Assembly (NCBI GenBank): GCA_021613535.1
Contig: CP075496.1
Coordinates: 3,844,001-3,908,000 of the forward strand
Length of the DNA stretch: 64,000 bases
Source of the DNA: Adineta vaga
Taxonomy: Eukaryota > Rotifera
Direction: 5' to 3'
Shown: positions 39,757 through 52,635 of the stretch, piece by piece
Layout of the letters: every line of letters starts with the position of its first letter
Numbering within the stretch: position 1 is the first letter of the stretch
Notes under the pieces: model-generated
Told to the model about the DNA's origin: nothing
The model's database searches: none
What the model saw: only the letters and a program-made list of their open reading frames with translations
Position numbers and translations under genes: made by a program

Positions 39757-41474
39757 ATAGAAGATAGAACTAGTAAAATCGAGAAAGAATGACGTCAATT
39801 TATTCAGTAGGAAAAATCTTTTAGAATACACTTAATATTTCAATATCTTTTCACGCCCATGATGACGTCCTTAGAACATTTACAGTTGTACTTTTCTCAA
39901 CACGAGTCAATATAATAAAAGAAAGGAAGAGAGAAAGAAAATAATATTATTAATAATGAATGGATACGCCCAAATTTTCTTTTTTTGCTACGCTTTCAGT
40001 TTCAGGGTGTAATGCACAAAAATGTGTATAGAAGACTGTATCTGTGATTGATCATGCATTGAAAAGACTTTGTTCTATATGACTTATAATACGATTTTGC
40101 CCTCAAAGATTAAGCATCACTTATCGATATATGTGTTATATCCAAAGTTCATCAAGAACATTATAAAAGAAAAAGTTCATTTATTGACTCGCCATTATTG
40201 ATGTTAAAAGCTTATACATATAGATGAATTTCTATTTGTGCGGTCATGCTTTACTAAATCTTTCTGTTTAATGAATGTTGATCATATGAGATACAGTCAT
40301 TGTTTTACTCTTAGAGCTCATTTCAATGTCAAAAAGAAAGTTTCATTAGATAAATGACACTAATTCGATATACGTACAAATAATACTTTAGACTTTATAC
40401 CATGACGATCATGATCCAAGCATTTCGAATAAAAATTTAGCTTGCAGGTAGATCGTCATATCATTAAAAAACAGGTAAAGAACGATAAATTATAGATTCA
40501 TTACGCATATCTATGATGAGATAGTTTATTTTTTATTTGATTAAAGTAACTAAAAGTATTATAGATGAGAGGGGAATACAGTGCATCCAGTGCTTCATTT
40601 CTTCTCCTTTTCTCTCTCGTTCTCTTCTTAATATATTAGTATTTAAACGTATCCGTATTTTGCTTATTTCTCCTATTAGTTTATCAGAGCGTACGTAATG
40701 GTGAGTAATTTAGATTCATATGTTTTCAACTATAGTGTGTAAAATAACCACTTCAATTAGATTCTTTGAGAATTGAAAAGAGAAGAAACAAATTTCGGTT
40801 TCCTTAAGATCGTTGTAAAATATATATGTGTCTCAATATTGGATCTTAGGAATCATTGGTAAACGAATGGTGTGTATGGTAATGATGATCATCACCACTG
40901 ATTATACAGAAATCAGGTCGCGAAAACAATCTCAAACTTATTCATGTGTGAATCGAAACAATATAGCGACGAGAAAAATACATTCAATAGGCCATACCAT
41001 AAATTCACGACACCTGATAGTGATGTACAAAAACGTCTGTCATTCATCATATTATACCATATCGTATACTATTTACTTGTTAACTATTGTGAAAAGCTAT
41101 TTTGCTTGTAAGACATATTTATATATTTTAGTTACCTGAATGATCAGTCAGTCTATAGAAATGATTTCTTATTATAGCTCAAGATTGATAACAAATGTCT
41201 TCGTAAATTTTCTTTTTTTTAAATATATATAAAGTTTTTCAATCAAGTATTACAGTGTTCTGTTTTACCTTTATAAAATCATGCTCGATTATATGTCGTA
41301 TTTTTTTATGTACTTCTCGCCGATACGCTTGAAATATTCGTATTTATCTATAAAATAATTTACGTGCATAAATCATTCGTACTTTTAAGGCAACGATATA
41401 TTTTATCTTTTCGTATTTGTTTTCAGAAAGATAATCATTGATTTGCTTATAAGAGAAGGTTTTAACGAAATAAT
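39757..41474. other. intergenic, promoter side of the H+-ATPase gene
   Basis: No gene is supported; a 103-codon frame at 40828..41139 has no coding character. A TTTGTTTTCAG at about 41416..41426, 48 bp before the ATPase start, looks like a 5'-UTR intron or trans-splice acceptor. Confidence 0.4.
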
Positions 41475-44400
41475 ATGCCACCAGAAGCAGATGGAAAGGA
41501 TAAAGCAACGACTGTGGACATACCAGAAGGTGCAGTTAAAAATTTAACCGTTGAAGAAATGTATGATAAAGAAAAATATGATTTATCAAGTATGGAAGAA
41601 GGTGACGTGTTTAAGATGCTTGAGTAAGTCAATCCAATATGATGGATTCAAATGTTTATCTTCTTGTAAACTTCTAGTGCAACACGGGATGGTTTAACAG
41701 ATGAAGAAGTAAATGAACGTCTGGAAAAAGTAGATATGATGTTATGAACATTGAAGATTTTTACGAAAGAACTTATTTTTCTTTTAGTTTGGTCATAATC
41801 GACTGGATCATAAAGAAAAAAGTCCAATTATAAAATTTCTCTTGTTTATGTGGAATCCACTCTCTTGGGTTATGGAAGCAGCTGCTATTGTAGCTATTGC
41901 TGTTTCGAATGGTGGTGGTCAACCACCTGATTGGGAAGATTTTCTTGGCATTGTTTTACTTCTTCTTGCTAATTCAATTATTGGTTTTATCGAACAAAGT
42001 AAAGCTGGAAATGCAGTCAAAGCGCTAATGGAAGCGTTAGCACCCGAAGCTAAAGCCAAAAGGAATGGTGAATGGAAAGTAATTGACGCAGGTGAACTTG
42101 TTCCAGGTGATATTATTAGTGTAAAATTAGGCGATGTTATACCAGCTGACGCTCGATTAATTGGTAACAGAGAAAATTGGCTTTTTATTCTATGTATACC
42201 GAACATTTTTTGTTCATAATTTTTAGCTGCACACGGTGGAGTTTCCATTGATGAAGCAGCATTGACGGGTGAATCGGTTCCTGCCGATAAAGTCGTTGGA
42301 GATGAAATCTTATCTGGTTCGACTTGTAAACAAGGTGAAGCGGAAGCTATTGGTAAGTGTAAATCAAATCAATATCGAAATAAAAAAATCTTTTTATCGT
42401 TCTTGCAGTTATTGGAACTGGTGTTAATACATTTTTCGGTCGAGCAACTACTTTAGTTAAAAGTGCTGGTGATGAAACTGGTCATCTGCAAGTAATTCTT
42501 GCTCATATTGGAAACTTTTGTATTTTTGGTATTGTGATATTTATTATTGCAGAAATTTTGGTTATGTAGTATGTATCGAAAAGAAAATCAACGCATTCAT
42601 ATTCCATTTATTCTCTATAATGATGTTCTTTTTCAGTGCTGGTTTTCGATATGATTATCGTCGTGGTATTAACAATTTATTAGTACTTTTAATTGGTGGT
42701 ATTCCAATTGCTATGCCAACAGTCTTATCGGTAACATTAGCTATTGGTGCTAAACAATTATCTCAACATAAAGCCATTGTTACACATGTTACAGCTATTG
42801 AAGAACTTGCAGCTGTGACAATTTTATGTTCCGATAAAACAGGAACATTAACATTAAATAAACTTGTGATTGATAAACCGACAATAAAAACATATTCAGA
42901 TGAAACAGCTGATGATGTTATTCACTATGCAGCTATTGCCTCTCGTATGGAAAATCAAGATGCCATGTGAGTTTAATAATAGAGTGGCAATCTTGTTACT
43001 TTATTCATTTTAGTGATACATGTATAACAGGTGCATTTGGTGATATCAAAAAAATACGAGAAGGTATTGAAGAATTAGATTTTCAACCGTAAGTTGATAA
43101 CGAGTTATTTTGTTAAAAAATGTTCTTTTTTTTCTATTATTAAGATTTAATCCTACCAATAAACGAACGGAAATTACTTATAAACTAACAAGTGATGGGA
43201 GTGTACATCGAATTAGTAAAGGTATGTCTCATTCAATATTGGATCTGTGTACACGAGATAAAACGAATGATCAAGTTATACAATTGAATGCTGATGTTGA
43301 TGAATTTGCAAAACGTGGTTTACGAGCATTGGCTGTTGCTGTGGAAGCTGTACCAAATGGAAAAGTAGATGGTGAAGGAAATGGATTTAAACTAACTGGT
43401 CTTTTACCAATCTATGATCCTCCACGTTCTGATACTAAAGAAACGATAGACCGTGCAGTTGAATTAGGTAAAAATCAAGCGTTATTTGATTTAAATAATT
43501 TTTATGAGATTTTTGTAATGTAATAGGTGTAAAAGTTAAAATGATCACTGGAGATCAATTAGCTATTGCTAAGGAAACAGGTCGACGACTTGGAATGGGT
43601 GATAATATGTTTCTATCAAAAACACTTACAGATGGACCACCTCCTGAATCAGGTTATCAAGATGTTGATGATTTAGTTTTGCATGCTGATGGTTTTGCTG
43701 GTGTTTATCCTGAACATAAATATAAAATTATTGAAAAACTACAAGAATTAGGTCATACAGTTGCTATGACTGGTGATGGCGTAAATGATGCACCTGCTCT
43801 TGCTAAAGCAAATGTAGGTGTTGCTGTAGCTGATGCTTCAGATGCAGCACGTTCAGCAGCAGATATTGTCTTAACAGAACCTGGTCTATCGGTTATTATT
43901 GAAGGTAAATTATACTATTTTTAAATAAAATTTCTTGAAAATAAGTCGTTTTCCTGAATAAATAGCTATCATTGGTTCACGACAAATTTTTCAACGTATG
44001 AGAAATTATTCGATTTACACATGTTCAATTACTATTCGTATATTGGTCGGATTTTCTATTCTTATCTTTGCTTTTAAATTCGATTTTCCATCATTTATGG
44101 TAAAGGAAAAAGAAAATCTTTTGTTTTCTATTCGTACTATTTCTCTGATATTCTCTCTAGGTACTTATTCTTGCCATACTTAATGATGGTACAATAATGA
44201 CAATATCAAAAGATCGTGTGAAACCATCACCATATCCAAATAGTTGGAATCTATCAGAAATATTTACCTATGCAATTTTTTATGGAATCTATTTAGCTGC
44301 ATCAACAGTTGTTTTCTTTGCTGTCATAGTTAAAACATCGTTTTTTCAAGATCATTTTCATGTTGATCATTTTGCACAAAATTCTCAATCGGATGATATT

Positions 44401-45231
44401 CCAGGATATAATCATTACAAATTACATTCAATTATTTATTTACAAGTTTCAACTATTAGTCAAGCTTTGATATTCATTACACGTTCACGTGGCTTTTTCT
44501 TTATGGAACGTCCATCTCTTGTATTAGTTGGTGCTTTTATGATTGCACAACTTGTTGCTACCTTTATTGCTGTATATGCTACATGGGAATTTACTGAAAT
44601 TGAAGGTTGTGGTTGGGCATGGGCAGGAATTGTCTGGATATGGAATCTAATTTGGTTTTTTCCATTAGATTTTGTTAAGGTAAACAAGAAATAAAACATG
44701 ATTGTCGTTTTGTATTTAAAGAAAATATTTTCTATTTAACTTCAGTTTGGACTTCGTGCTTACTTTGAACCAAAACATAAACAAGCTGTCGAAGAAGCTT
44801 TAGCAAAAGAACCATCAACACAAGAACAAATTGTTCGTCGTAGAAGTACTATTGCCGGTAGTGTTGGTGCACAATCACGTCGATCAACAATTCATACTAG
44901 TGAAGGTGGTGGACGTTCACGACGAGAAACACTTGCCCAAGCTGCTGCAAAATATTATGCACCAAATGTACAACATCTATCGACATCGCATCATCATAGA
45001 AATTTTGCTCGTATGTTGAAAGTTAATGGTGCAGATGCACCAAGAATTACTGTTGATCATGAGGAACTTCGACGATTTTCACTTGTACAAGTAAGAAAAG
45101 AGCAAACCTCTCATGACTGTTCATTTATCAATATTATCATACTTTTCTATTTTACCTAGGCTCATCATGCATCAAAATTACTCAAATCACCTAGTGTAAA
45201 TGCGAATCGTAGAACAACAACTGCCGTTTAA
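41475..45231 (+). CDS. plasma-membrane-type proton-pumping P-type ATPase (P3A)
   Basis: Thirteen exons: 41475..41623, 41678..41729, 41788..42163, 42227..42352, 42409..42568, 42637..42966, 43014..43088, 43145..43467, 43527..43904, 43966..44099, 44161..44679, 44746..45090, 45160..45231 (1012 aa). P-type landmarks in order: TGES (about residue 205), the phosphorylated Asp354 in [16 protein letters not shown] nucleotide-domain region, and [11 protein letters not shown] (about 612). The M4 region reads [20 protein letters not shown], with the PIAMP signature of P3A H+-ATPases rather than the PEGL of Na/K or Ca pumps. M1-M2 ([16 protein letters not shown]) and M6 ([15 protein letters not shown], with the conserved Asp) also match plant/fungal/protist proton pumps. 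The C-terminal extension is basic and Ser/Thr-rich with an RRFS site, a candidate autoinhibitory tail. Animals normally lack P3A pumps, so horizontal acquisition followed by intron gain is likely. Confidence 0.93.
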
Positions 45232-45343
45232 TAGACAATACATTCAATTGTCTTGATAATTGAAAGACTGTTTTTCTGTGTTTTATTGTGTGTGTGTGTG
45301 TGTGAATAATTTTCTTTTCATTTAAACCAAAAAAACTTATAAT

Positions 45344-45349
45344 AATAAA
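45344..45349 (+). promoter_or_regulatory. poly(A) signal of the H+-ATPase gene
   Basis: AATAAA 112 bp after the stop codon and just before the stop of the convergent gene. A (GT)n tract, which could act as a downstream GU-rich element for an earlier site, precedes it at 45287..45304. Confidence 0.4.
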
Positions 45350-45355
45350 TTACTG

Positions 45356-45889
45356 TCAATTCAGTAAACTGTTTTTCTTTACAATCTGTGTATAATCACC
45401 ACAAGCATTCATATCCTGTACGATTGATTCTAAAACAATATTTTCTGTGTTTGATCTCTTATCTTCAATTACTTTTCGAATGATTTCTTCAAGTTCAATA
45501 TCGTCATCATCATCAGGCTTATCCATATCATGTATATCTCCACAATTCATATTTTTTGCAAGTGCTGATTTTTCAACTTTGATTTCAAGTTCAGCTACTT
45601 TCAATCGCATTTGTTCAACTTCGTCATCAATTTCATTTTCAGATGTTTCATTATCAATTTTAAAGAGAAGTTTTTTCATTAGACGAACAAATTTCATTTG
45701 TTGTTTTATTTGTTCCTTACGTCGAATGGTAGCTAGATCTTTTCGTGCTTGTCGATCAAGAGATGATTCACGATAGATTTTTGTTGATGGTAATCCTTGA
45801 CCAGTACGAATGTAATTTTCGTAATTTAATGCATTACGACCTTCACGTGGTTTTAAAATCGAATTTAATGCAGCTAATATTCCAAACAT
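45356..45889 (-). CDS. hypothetical acidic coiled-coil protein, 177 aa
   Basis: Intronless frame from ATG 45889 to a stop at 45356. The N-terminus is hydrophobic-basic (MFGILAALNSILKPREG), followed by a basic helical region (RRKEQIKQQMKFVRLMKKLLF), a heptad-like acidic helix (DDEVEQMRLKVAELEIKVEK) and an Asp-run DDDDD. It overlaps no other convincing gene and lies tail-to-tail with the H+-ATPase, 124 bp away. I do not recognise the family. The N-terminus could be a short membrane-associating or mitochondrial targeting helix. Confidence 0.55.
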   Translation of the reverse strand: MFGILAALNSILKPREGRNALNYENYIRTGQGLPSTKIYRESSLDRQARKDLATIRRKEQIKQQMKFVRLMKKLLFKIDNETSENEIDDEVEQMRLKVAELEIKVEKSALAKNMNCGDIHDMDKPDDDDDIELEEIIRKVIEDKRSNTENIVLESIVQDMNACGDYTQIVKKNSLLN

Positions 45890-46945
45890 CTATTTTTAGC
45901 GCAAAAAATCATGTTAGAAAATGTAATCTCTCTGTGTAATATAAATGTTCGCACTTAGATTTTTGAAATATTATTCTATTAAAAGTTGTTTTTCATAATG
46001 CAAAGATAGCATACTTACATACCCAACGATGACGTATGAAAAACGTCATATCACTCCTTTTTATATCATATGTACATTGTACTCTAGATAAAAATGAAGT
46101 ACTGAGGGCAAAATACTTTTTTCGTTTGATGTAAGAAGAAAAAAAGCAGTAAGAGATAATGATGCTTATTGACTATTTGATCACCAAGTTGCACGGGATT
46201 TTGAATAGACATTTCACAGCGTTAGCTATATACTATTTATATCTATAAATCACGCCTTTTTAATGACATTATAAGCTTATCTTTATGAAAGGCGGCGGTT
46301 GTATGAGAGACAAGCCCAACCGTCAAAGTCCACAAGGGCAAAAAAAAAACGTCCGCAGATATTTATATTTTATAATAAGCCTGAGAAAAATATTGATTTT
46401 CATGATCATATATTCAGACAAAGAAAACGAAGTATAGAGATTGACTTTCGTCATTGGACAACATTGAATATGAAATATTTTCATTATATAACTAAAAGAA
46501 GGCAGCAAAGCAATGGAAATTGAGGAATAAAAATGATAAGTAACTTTATGTCAGACTTTTGTCCAGAAAAACAAAATAATATTGATAGAATCAAGTGAGT
46601 ATCCGAAACTAGATACTGGACAAAAGAATTCCGTTGTTAAAAATTAATGGAATTAAACCATTTCTTTGCGTATATTACGAGTAATAATGACCTTTAGAAA
46701 ATTGTCAACTGACTAAAAACATGTTATGAGAGATGTTGCTCAGTTTTTTCTTCTTTCAGAACACTTGAAAACGAATCATATGATCTTCTTCAATGATATC
46801 AAGTACATTTTCTATGAATCACAAGTGTTTTGTTTATTGCATTTAATATGCTTGATAGAGAAATTTTTCTATTGACTCTCTCGTGCTTCATCACGCAGAC
46901 AACTAGCAAGCTATTTCAATTTTTTTCTCATTTTATGCATGACCT

Positions 46946-46978
<33 letters not shown>

Positions 46979-48127
46979 TTGAAAATAATGATAAGCAAAA
47001 GAAAAAATATAACAGAATAAGTCAGCTGTCTGATATTTAACATCGAATCACGCGTCCATCTTCAAATATATAGAATAATAAGGACAATTTATAAACAGAT
47101 TAAAAACCGAGCAATTACTCTTAGAAATGCATTTGTTTTTTTCCATTTTACTCGATGAAATAAAAGAGTAATATGTGAAAAGCATGATAGTTATTTCTAT
47201 GAGTAAGTATGTTTTCATGAACTTTCTTAAAATAAATTTTTGGATATTTATGTTTATGTGGTATGTCATATCTATTGTAGATTTAATATTTCATAGTTTT
47301 TATGCGTCGATTTGGTTATAATATTTAATCAGTATATATAGATTGCAAAAATAAGTAAAGAATAATAAAATGGAATTCTTTCATTTGCTGAAAAGCAAAT
47401 CAAGACGATATTTATGTCATATGGGAAACAAAGAAAATTGTTCGGGTAAGATTGATTTTAATTTAATTGTAAGAAAAAAATGTTCGATTATCAACCTTGA
47501 CTTTTTCTATCTTCTTCTTAGGCGTTTTCTTTTGTACGCCGAAAAAATGTGGATCCACGAGTCTATAATATGATATCGATGTTTGATAATGTTGATATGT
47601 TATTCTATTTAGTTTCTTATGCACGTATACTTCGATATTCTTCTTCCAATAATAGATTAGAAGGTTTGATTCGATGATGTATCTCGTATTAGAAGAGAGA
47701 GAGCAAGATACACCCTCTTTCTGTATGTGTGTATGTATGTGTATATATTACAGCTGAGAATCGAAAGAAGAAAAAGAGAAAGAAAAGGACCTATTCAATC
47801 CTGTATACATGATAAAAGGAAAGAAAAGTCTTTTTTTTCTTTTTTTCCTGTCGGTAGAGAAAAAATCAAGTCGAGAAAAAGATTTTCTTTTCCTCTCACT
47901 CTCCCTCTCTCTCTGTCGTCTCTTTCTCTGACATAACTTGTTCGCATCTGATCGCTTCGTCAGATAGATTAGTTTGAATACGAGTGATTACTGTTCACAA
48001 CATTGTCAACGATTAAGAAATCTCCCGTTGTCGGAATTAAAATCCATTCGACACGGGATAAACAACAGAAACGTAAGAATGGAAACATCCATATTGTTAA
48101 CTTTAATTTGATCAACAAAAAGAAAGT
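45890..48127. other. intergenic, no gene supported
   Basis: About 2.2 kb without a convincing gene on either strand. Notable are a (GAT)n microsatellite at 46948..46978 and purine-rich then pyrimidine-rich tracts near 47760..47930, upstream of the kinase start. Confidence 0.45.
46948..46978. repeat. (GAT)n microsatellite
   Basis: About ten perfect GAT units in intergenic sequence upstream of the PIM-like kinase gene. Confidence 0.8.
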
Positions 48128-48974
48128 ATGGCACATCTAACAGCTTTACCAGAGACCAATACCGATGATGATTGTCAGCTTGTATCTTTTACAAATAAAC
48201 TACCCTATTATGTAAGACATCTATGCAAATCTACCAATAAAAATAAGACAACAGCGGTCATATCAAAATCAAGTAAGTATCAATGAAAGAAGAAAAAAAG
48301 CGTTTACAAGATTAAAGAAGAAAAGAAAAGAAAAGAAAAGAGAAAACAAAAATAGCTTAGTTTGATATTTGTCAACAATCAGCTGGTTTTGCTTTTTACA
48401 CATATGATTATATAATTAAAGCAAAACAAAATAGACGACTGAGGACAGGACAGAAAGAAAAATCCGACTAATCCATTGCCGATAATCATCGATGAGATAT
48501 TTCAGAAAGAATATGATTTCTATCTGAGTTATTTTGTTGTCCTTCTTCAAGGAATTCTATATTTACTATCATCTTTATTTTCACCATTTACATTATATTC
48601 ATTGGTTGATTGATCGTTCTAGTTTATGCACTTCATTTAATTGATGAAGTCTTCCATTCCAAGGTTTTCTTTCTTCTTTATAAATTTAGAGAACATTTGT
48701 TTTGATAAATGTTGTTGTTTTTTTCATAGTTTATACGGTTGTAAAGGCAATCGTATCAGTCTTTTCTTTCCAAATAACAATACGAGTTCTTTCAAAATAG
48801 TATTAGCATTTTCCTTTGCTTTATATCGCTCTTTCTTAACATTTATTGATAGAAAAAAGCGATTCTTTGTCGCCTCTTAACCTTGAATCTCTTTTTTCTC
48901 TCGTGTTCGATCGTTTGCATTTGTAATACTCATACACATACCAAGGTTTCATAGCTAATTACATATTCCTCTAT

Positions 48975-49014
<40 letters not shown>

Positions 49015-50061
49015 GTTCGTTTTTCTTCTCCTACTAGTGGTCTGTGCGGTTGCCTAGATCATATATTGAACAACAAGGTTGTTATGTTTGCTAGTCGCTA
49101 TAGAACATGACGAAGACGACACTACAAGGTCTCGCCAAAACGAGTAAATAGAAAAAACCACTAAGACAGATGTAAAAATAGAAGGAGGAAAAAAGGAAGT
49201 TTTGTTTTTTGTTGTTATTATTATTTTGTAGCTTTGCTTATGAAAGTGTTTCTACAAGGTCGTTCTTTCCCTTCGTTGATTTTTTTCTTTATTATCGTGA
49301 AAGAGAGAGAGAAATGCTGAACTAAGACGTAAAGTTGTTTGCGTGGTGACGATGACAAGTCTCAACGACCTTGTAGCAAATATTATTCATAAGTACAAAA
49401 AGAAAAAAGAAAAGAATAAGACGAACAGATGATTTGTCTCTATCTTGCTTAGTAATGATGCTTCGTGCAAATTGCATGTGATGTGTGCGTGATAGTGTAT
49501 CATAACTACACACAATCTTAACCAACAACCACAAAAAACCCTGTTCTTCTGTTTTTTTTCATTATTCTTCTATTTTGAAGGTTGTTCTGTTTCTTCTCAT
49601 CGTTGTCGTTTTCATCTCATATGGTAGTTTTTCTTCCTCCAACCCTCTAGCTTTGCTCAACTTTGCGGTTAGAACAAGAACCGATCCACATTTTTTCATC
49701 TGCTCAACGAGGCAAAATCGTTGTTGGACGAATCATTTTTGACAACTCCGCCGTTTTTTCTTTCTTTCTCTCTTTCTTTCTTTCTTTCTTTCTTCTTTCA
49801 TTACGTAACTTCTGCAACTATCATCAATTAAAGTGCATCCAACACTCAATTCATCGTGTATACACACACACGAAAAAAGAGACCTTGAACGCATATGTAT
49901 CGTAATAATGTAAGAGAAAAGAGACTAAAGGTACTAACAAAGAAGAAAGAAAGTGTCAAGCGAGAAAAACAATCTTTTCAGTAGGGTCAAATCAGTACTT
50001 TTTTCTGACCGACTATCAAATAATAAGTCAATGTGTCTACATATCGAATGAACGTGGATGA

Positions 50062-50097
<36 letters not shown>

Positions 50098-51831
50098 GAA
50101 AAAAATTTTTCGACAGAATGTTATTGCGCGATGAACATCGACCGATAGACTAGAAAAGAAAAAACAAAATAGCCCATTGTACAATTGCCTTCTAACGGCC
50201 AAAGTAAATATGAACAGAACAGAGTTGCGTGCGCGTGTGGATGTGTATTTAAGATTAGTTTGTATAATAAGAAAAATTGGATTCTTTTGTTTTTAGAAGA
50301 TCATAATATATCCTCCGAAGTGGATCCAATACATCTAAATGAGAAACCTCGTCAATCAGTAGCTGTTTTTTCACTTTCATCATCATCATCTTCATCATCA
50401 CTAAACGAACCAATTGGAATACCATCATTAATGTCAACACGTATTTTACCCGTGGGTTGTTATCATGAACAAGAACAAAACACCTCAACAAAATCTAATG
50501 AAAATAATTCATCAACAACTCCATCATCGATTATGAAATGTTTCAATAGTTATCGTGAACAAATGCCGTTTACGTCAAGTTGTTCATCATCATCGTCATC
50601 CACTTCATCTACATCATCAACAAATCCAACAACAAAACGAGATTTTCTTTCATCAATTAAATCAGCTGGACATTATCTTCCAACAGTTGATTCTTTAACA
50701 ATTGAACAAAATCTTTTCAATATGGTTCGTTTTGATATTGTGAAATCGAATTTTTGTGATTATTATCAATTGGGAGATTTCGTTCGAAGTGGAGGATTTT
50801 CAGATATACATGAAGGCATTCGTTTAAGTGATAATAAACAAGTTGTAGTGAAATTTATTCCAAAAGAAAAAACAAAAAATTGGTTAATGGTTAATCAGAA
50901 AAAATATCCAGCAGAAGTTTTATTACATAAAGCTGTACATGAAATTCAAGGTAAGAGTTTTCCTTTATTTCTACAATCAAATTGTATATTGAAATGTTTT
51001 TCTTCCTTCTTCTAGGAGTTATTCATGTTTATGATTATTTTGAGAATGCTGAACATTGGATATTAGTGATGGAACGATTGAGTAATTGTCAAGATTTATT
51101 TGATTATTTGGAATCGAGCGATCATGGACGGCTTAATGAATCAACAGCAAAAAAATTCTTTCAACAACTAGTGCAAATTAATTTAGCTATGTTAAGGTAA
51201 ATATTAATGAATGATAGCATGTACTTAAAAAACATCATTACCCTTAGAAACAGCTGCTGTTTTCATCAGTCTAGAAATAGATCATTTCATTAAAAGAGTC
51301 TATGTTTATTTTAGTTTCTAACATTTGTAGTAATAATTAGAATGCGAATTAATTCGTTTTTTTTTAGAAAAGGTGTTGTTCATCGTGATCTTAAAAGTGA
51401 AAATATTCTTGTTAATCTCGATACTGACTCACTTGTCTTAATTGATTTCGGTGCTAGTGCCATATACAAATCGCCAGTATCACACTATTCAGATTTTCAT
51501 GGAACTAAACAATACAAATCACCTGAATACGTTCTTCGAAAACGTTATACGGGCGTACCATCAACTGTTTGGACACTTGGAGTATTGCTATACGATATGG
51601 TTAGCATCAACTGAATGGAACTGATTTGTAAATTTTTTATTATTTATTCTGTTTTAGGTATGTGGCAGTTTACCATTTGAAAATGAAGAAGAAATAACTG
51701 GACATAAATTAATATTAAAATCCCATTTATCATCTGAACTGAAAAATTTAATTCAACGATGTTTAGCACAAAATCCTGATAGACGACCATCTCTCGAATC
51801 CGTACTTGAACATGCTTGGATTAAAAATTAA
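48128..51831 (+). CDS. PIM-like Ser/Thr protein kinase
   Basis: Five exons, 48128..48272, 50297..50950, 51016..51196, 51368..51599 and 51658..51831, give 461 aa. Exon 1 and its 2.0-kb intron are inferred from an ATG, a GTAAGT donor and matching phase; exons 2-5 are firm. A Ser-rich disordered N-terminal half (about 200 residues) precedes the kinase domain: glycine loop [17 protein letters not shown] Lys, [11 protein letters not shown] catalytic loop, DFGAS, then [10 protein letters not shown] in place of APE and a shortened end [13 protein letters not shown]. The overall pattern ([13 protein letters not shown] hinge, [18 protein letters not shown]) is PIM-like. PIM kinases are constitutively active and promote survival and growth. 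The first glycine of the loop is replaced by Ser-Gly-Gly spacing typical of this family. The substrate is unknown. Certainty is high for kinase, moderate for the PIM subfamily and the first exon. Confidence 0.75.
48979..49014. repeat. (CT)n microsatellite in kinase intron 1
   Basis: About 18 CT units with one interruption, inside the 2.0-kb first intron of the PIM-like kinase model. Confidence 0.75.
50066..50092. repeat. (GA)n microsatellite in kinase intron 1
   Basis: About 13 GA units. It is complementary to the (CT)n tract 1.05 kb upstream in the same intron, so the transcript could pair between them. Confidence 0.75.
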
Positions 51832-52635
51832 AATCTTTATTCTTTTGCAATTTCTCCTCTCTTTTTAATCAAACAGTGAGTGTGTATTATGTATGTCCCG
51901 CATTTATTTTCTTCTCAAGTGTGTTGGTGCTCCTCATTCATTTTCCCTCTCCCTCTATCAGGAATAATGTATATTCTTCCATATAGGTCAATTCTGTATG
52001 CTTTAGCTCTACTTCTTCTTCTTCTTCTTCTTCTTCTCAGTGATACCTATTCAGCGGGTTTAATCTATGTTACGTTTCGTTTCCTTTTCCTCTGCATGTA
52101 TTAGATTAGAATGTCTTTTCGTATATCTGTCTTGCTTATCCTTCAAATTCGATGTCTGATAATTGTTAAGAGTAGATAGAAAAAGAAATCATTTTGTGTA
52201 TTTGTTTATTTGCCTTTGTGACGAAAAGAAAAAGCCAAACAATCTCAGTTCATTTTGGAAAAAATCACATATTATTGCATATGTATTAGTTGATTTTCTT
52301 GTAATCTTCTTCGTATGATGTTTACTTATTCTAGAAAACAAACACGAACAATAATAATAATAATAATAAATATGATGAATTATCTTCTCTTCTTTCTTTT
52401 CTCTTTCTCTCTTCTACTTGTTCTTTGTCTCGGTTTTTCTTCTTTTATGCGTACATTTGTGTTTACTCGATTCTGATGAATAAAAAAAAGTCTACATCAT
52501 CCAATTGCATTCATCTATGGTGGTCATAACAACAATCATGTGAAGAAAGAGAAAAGATTTTTAGACTTCATCAACTCTACTCCATTCATTCTTATTACAA
52601 CACATCTTTGTGAACATTCAATACTGCAGAGAAAT
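51832..52635. other. intergenic region with TTC microsatellite
   Basis: 3' flank of the kinase gene and leader of the next gene. It contains a (TTC)n tract at about 52011..52037 and an (AAT)n tract near 52351..52369. An acceptor-like CTGCAG ends at 52629, a few bases before the next start codon. Confidence 0.4.
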
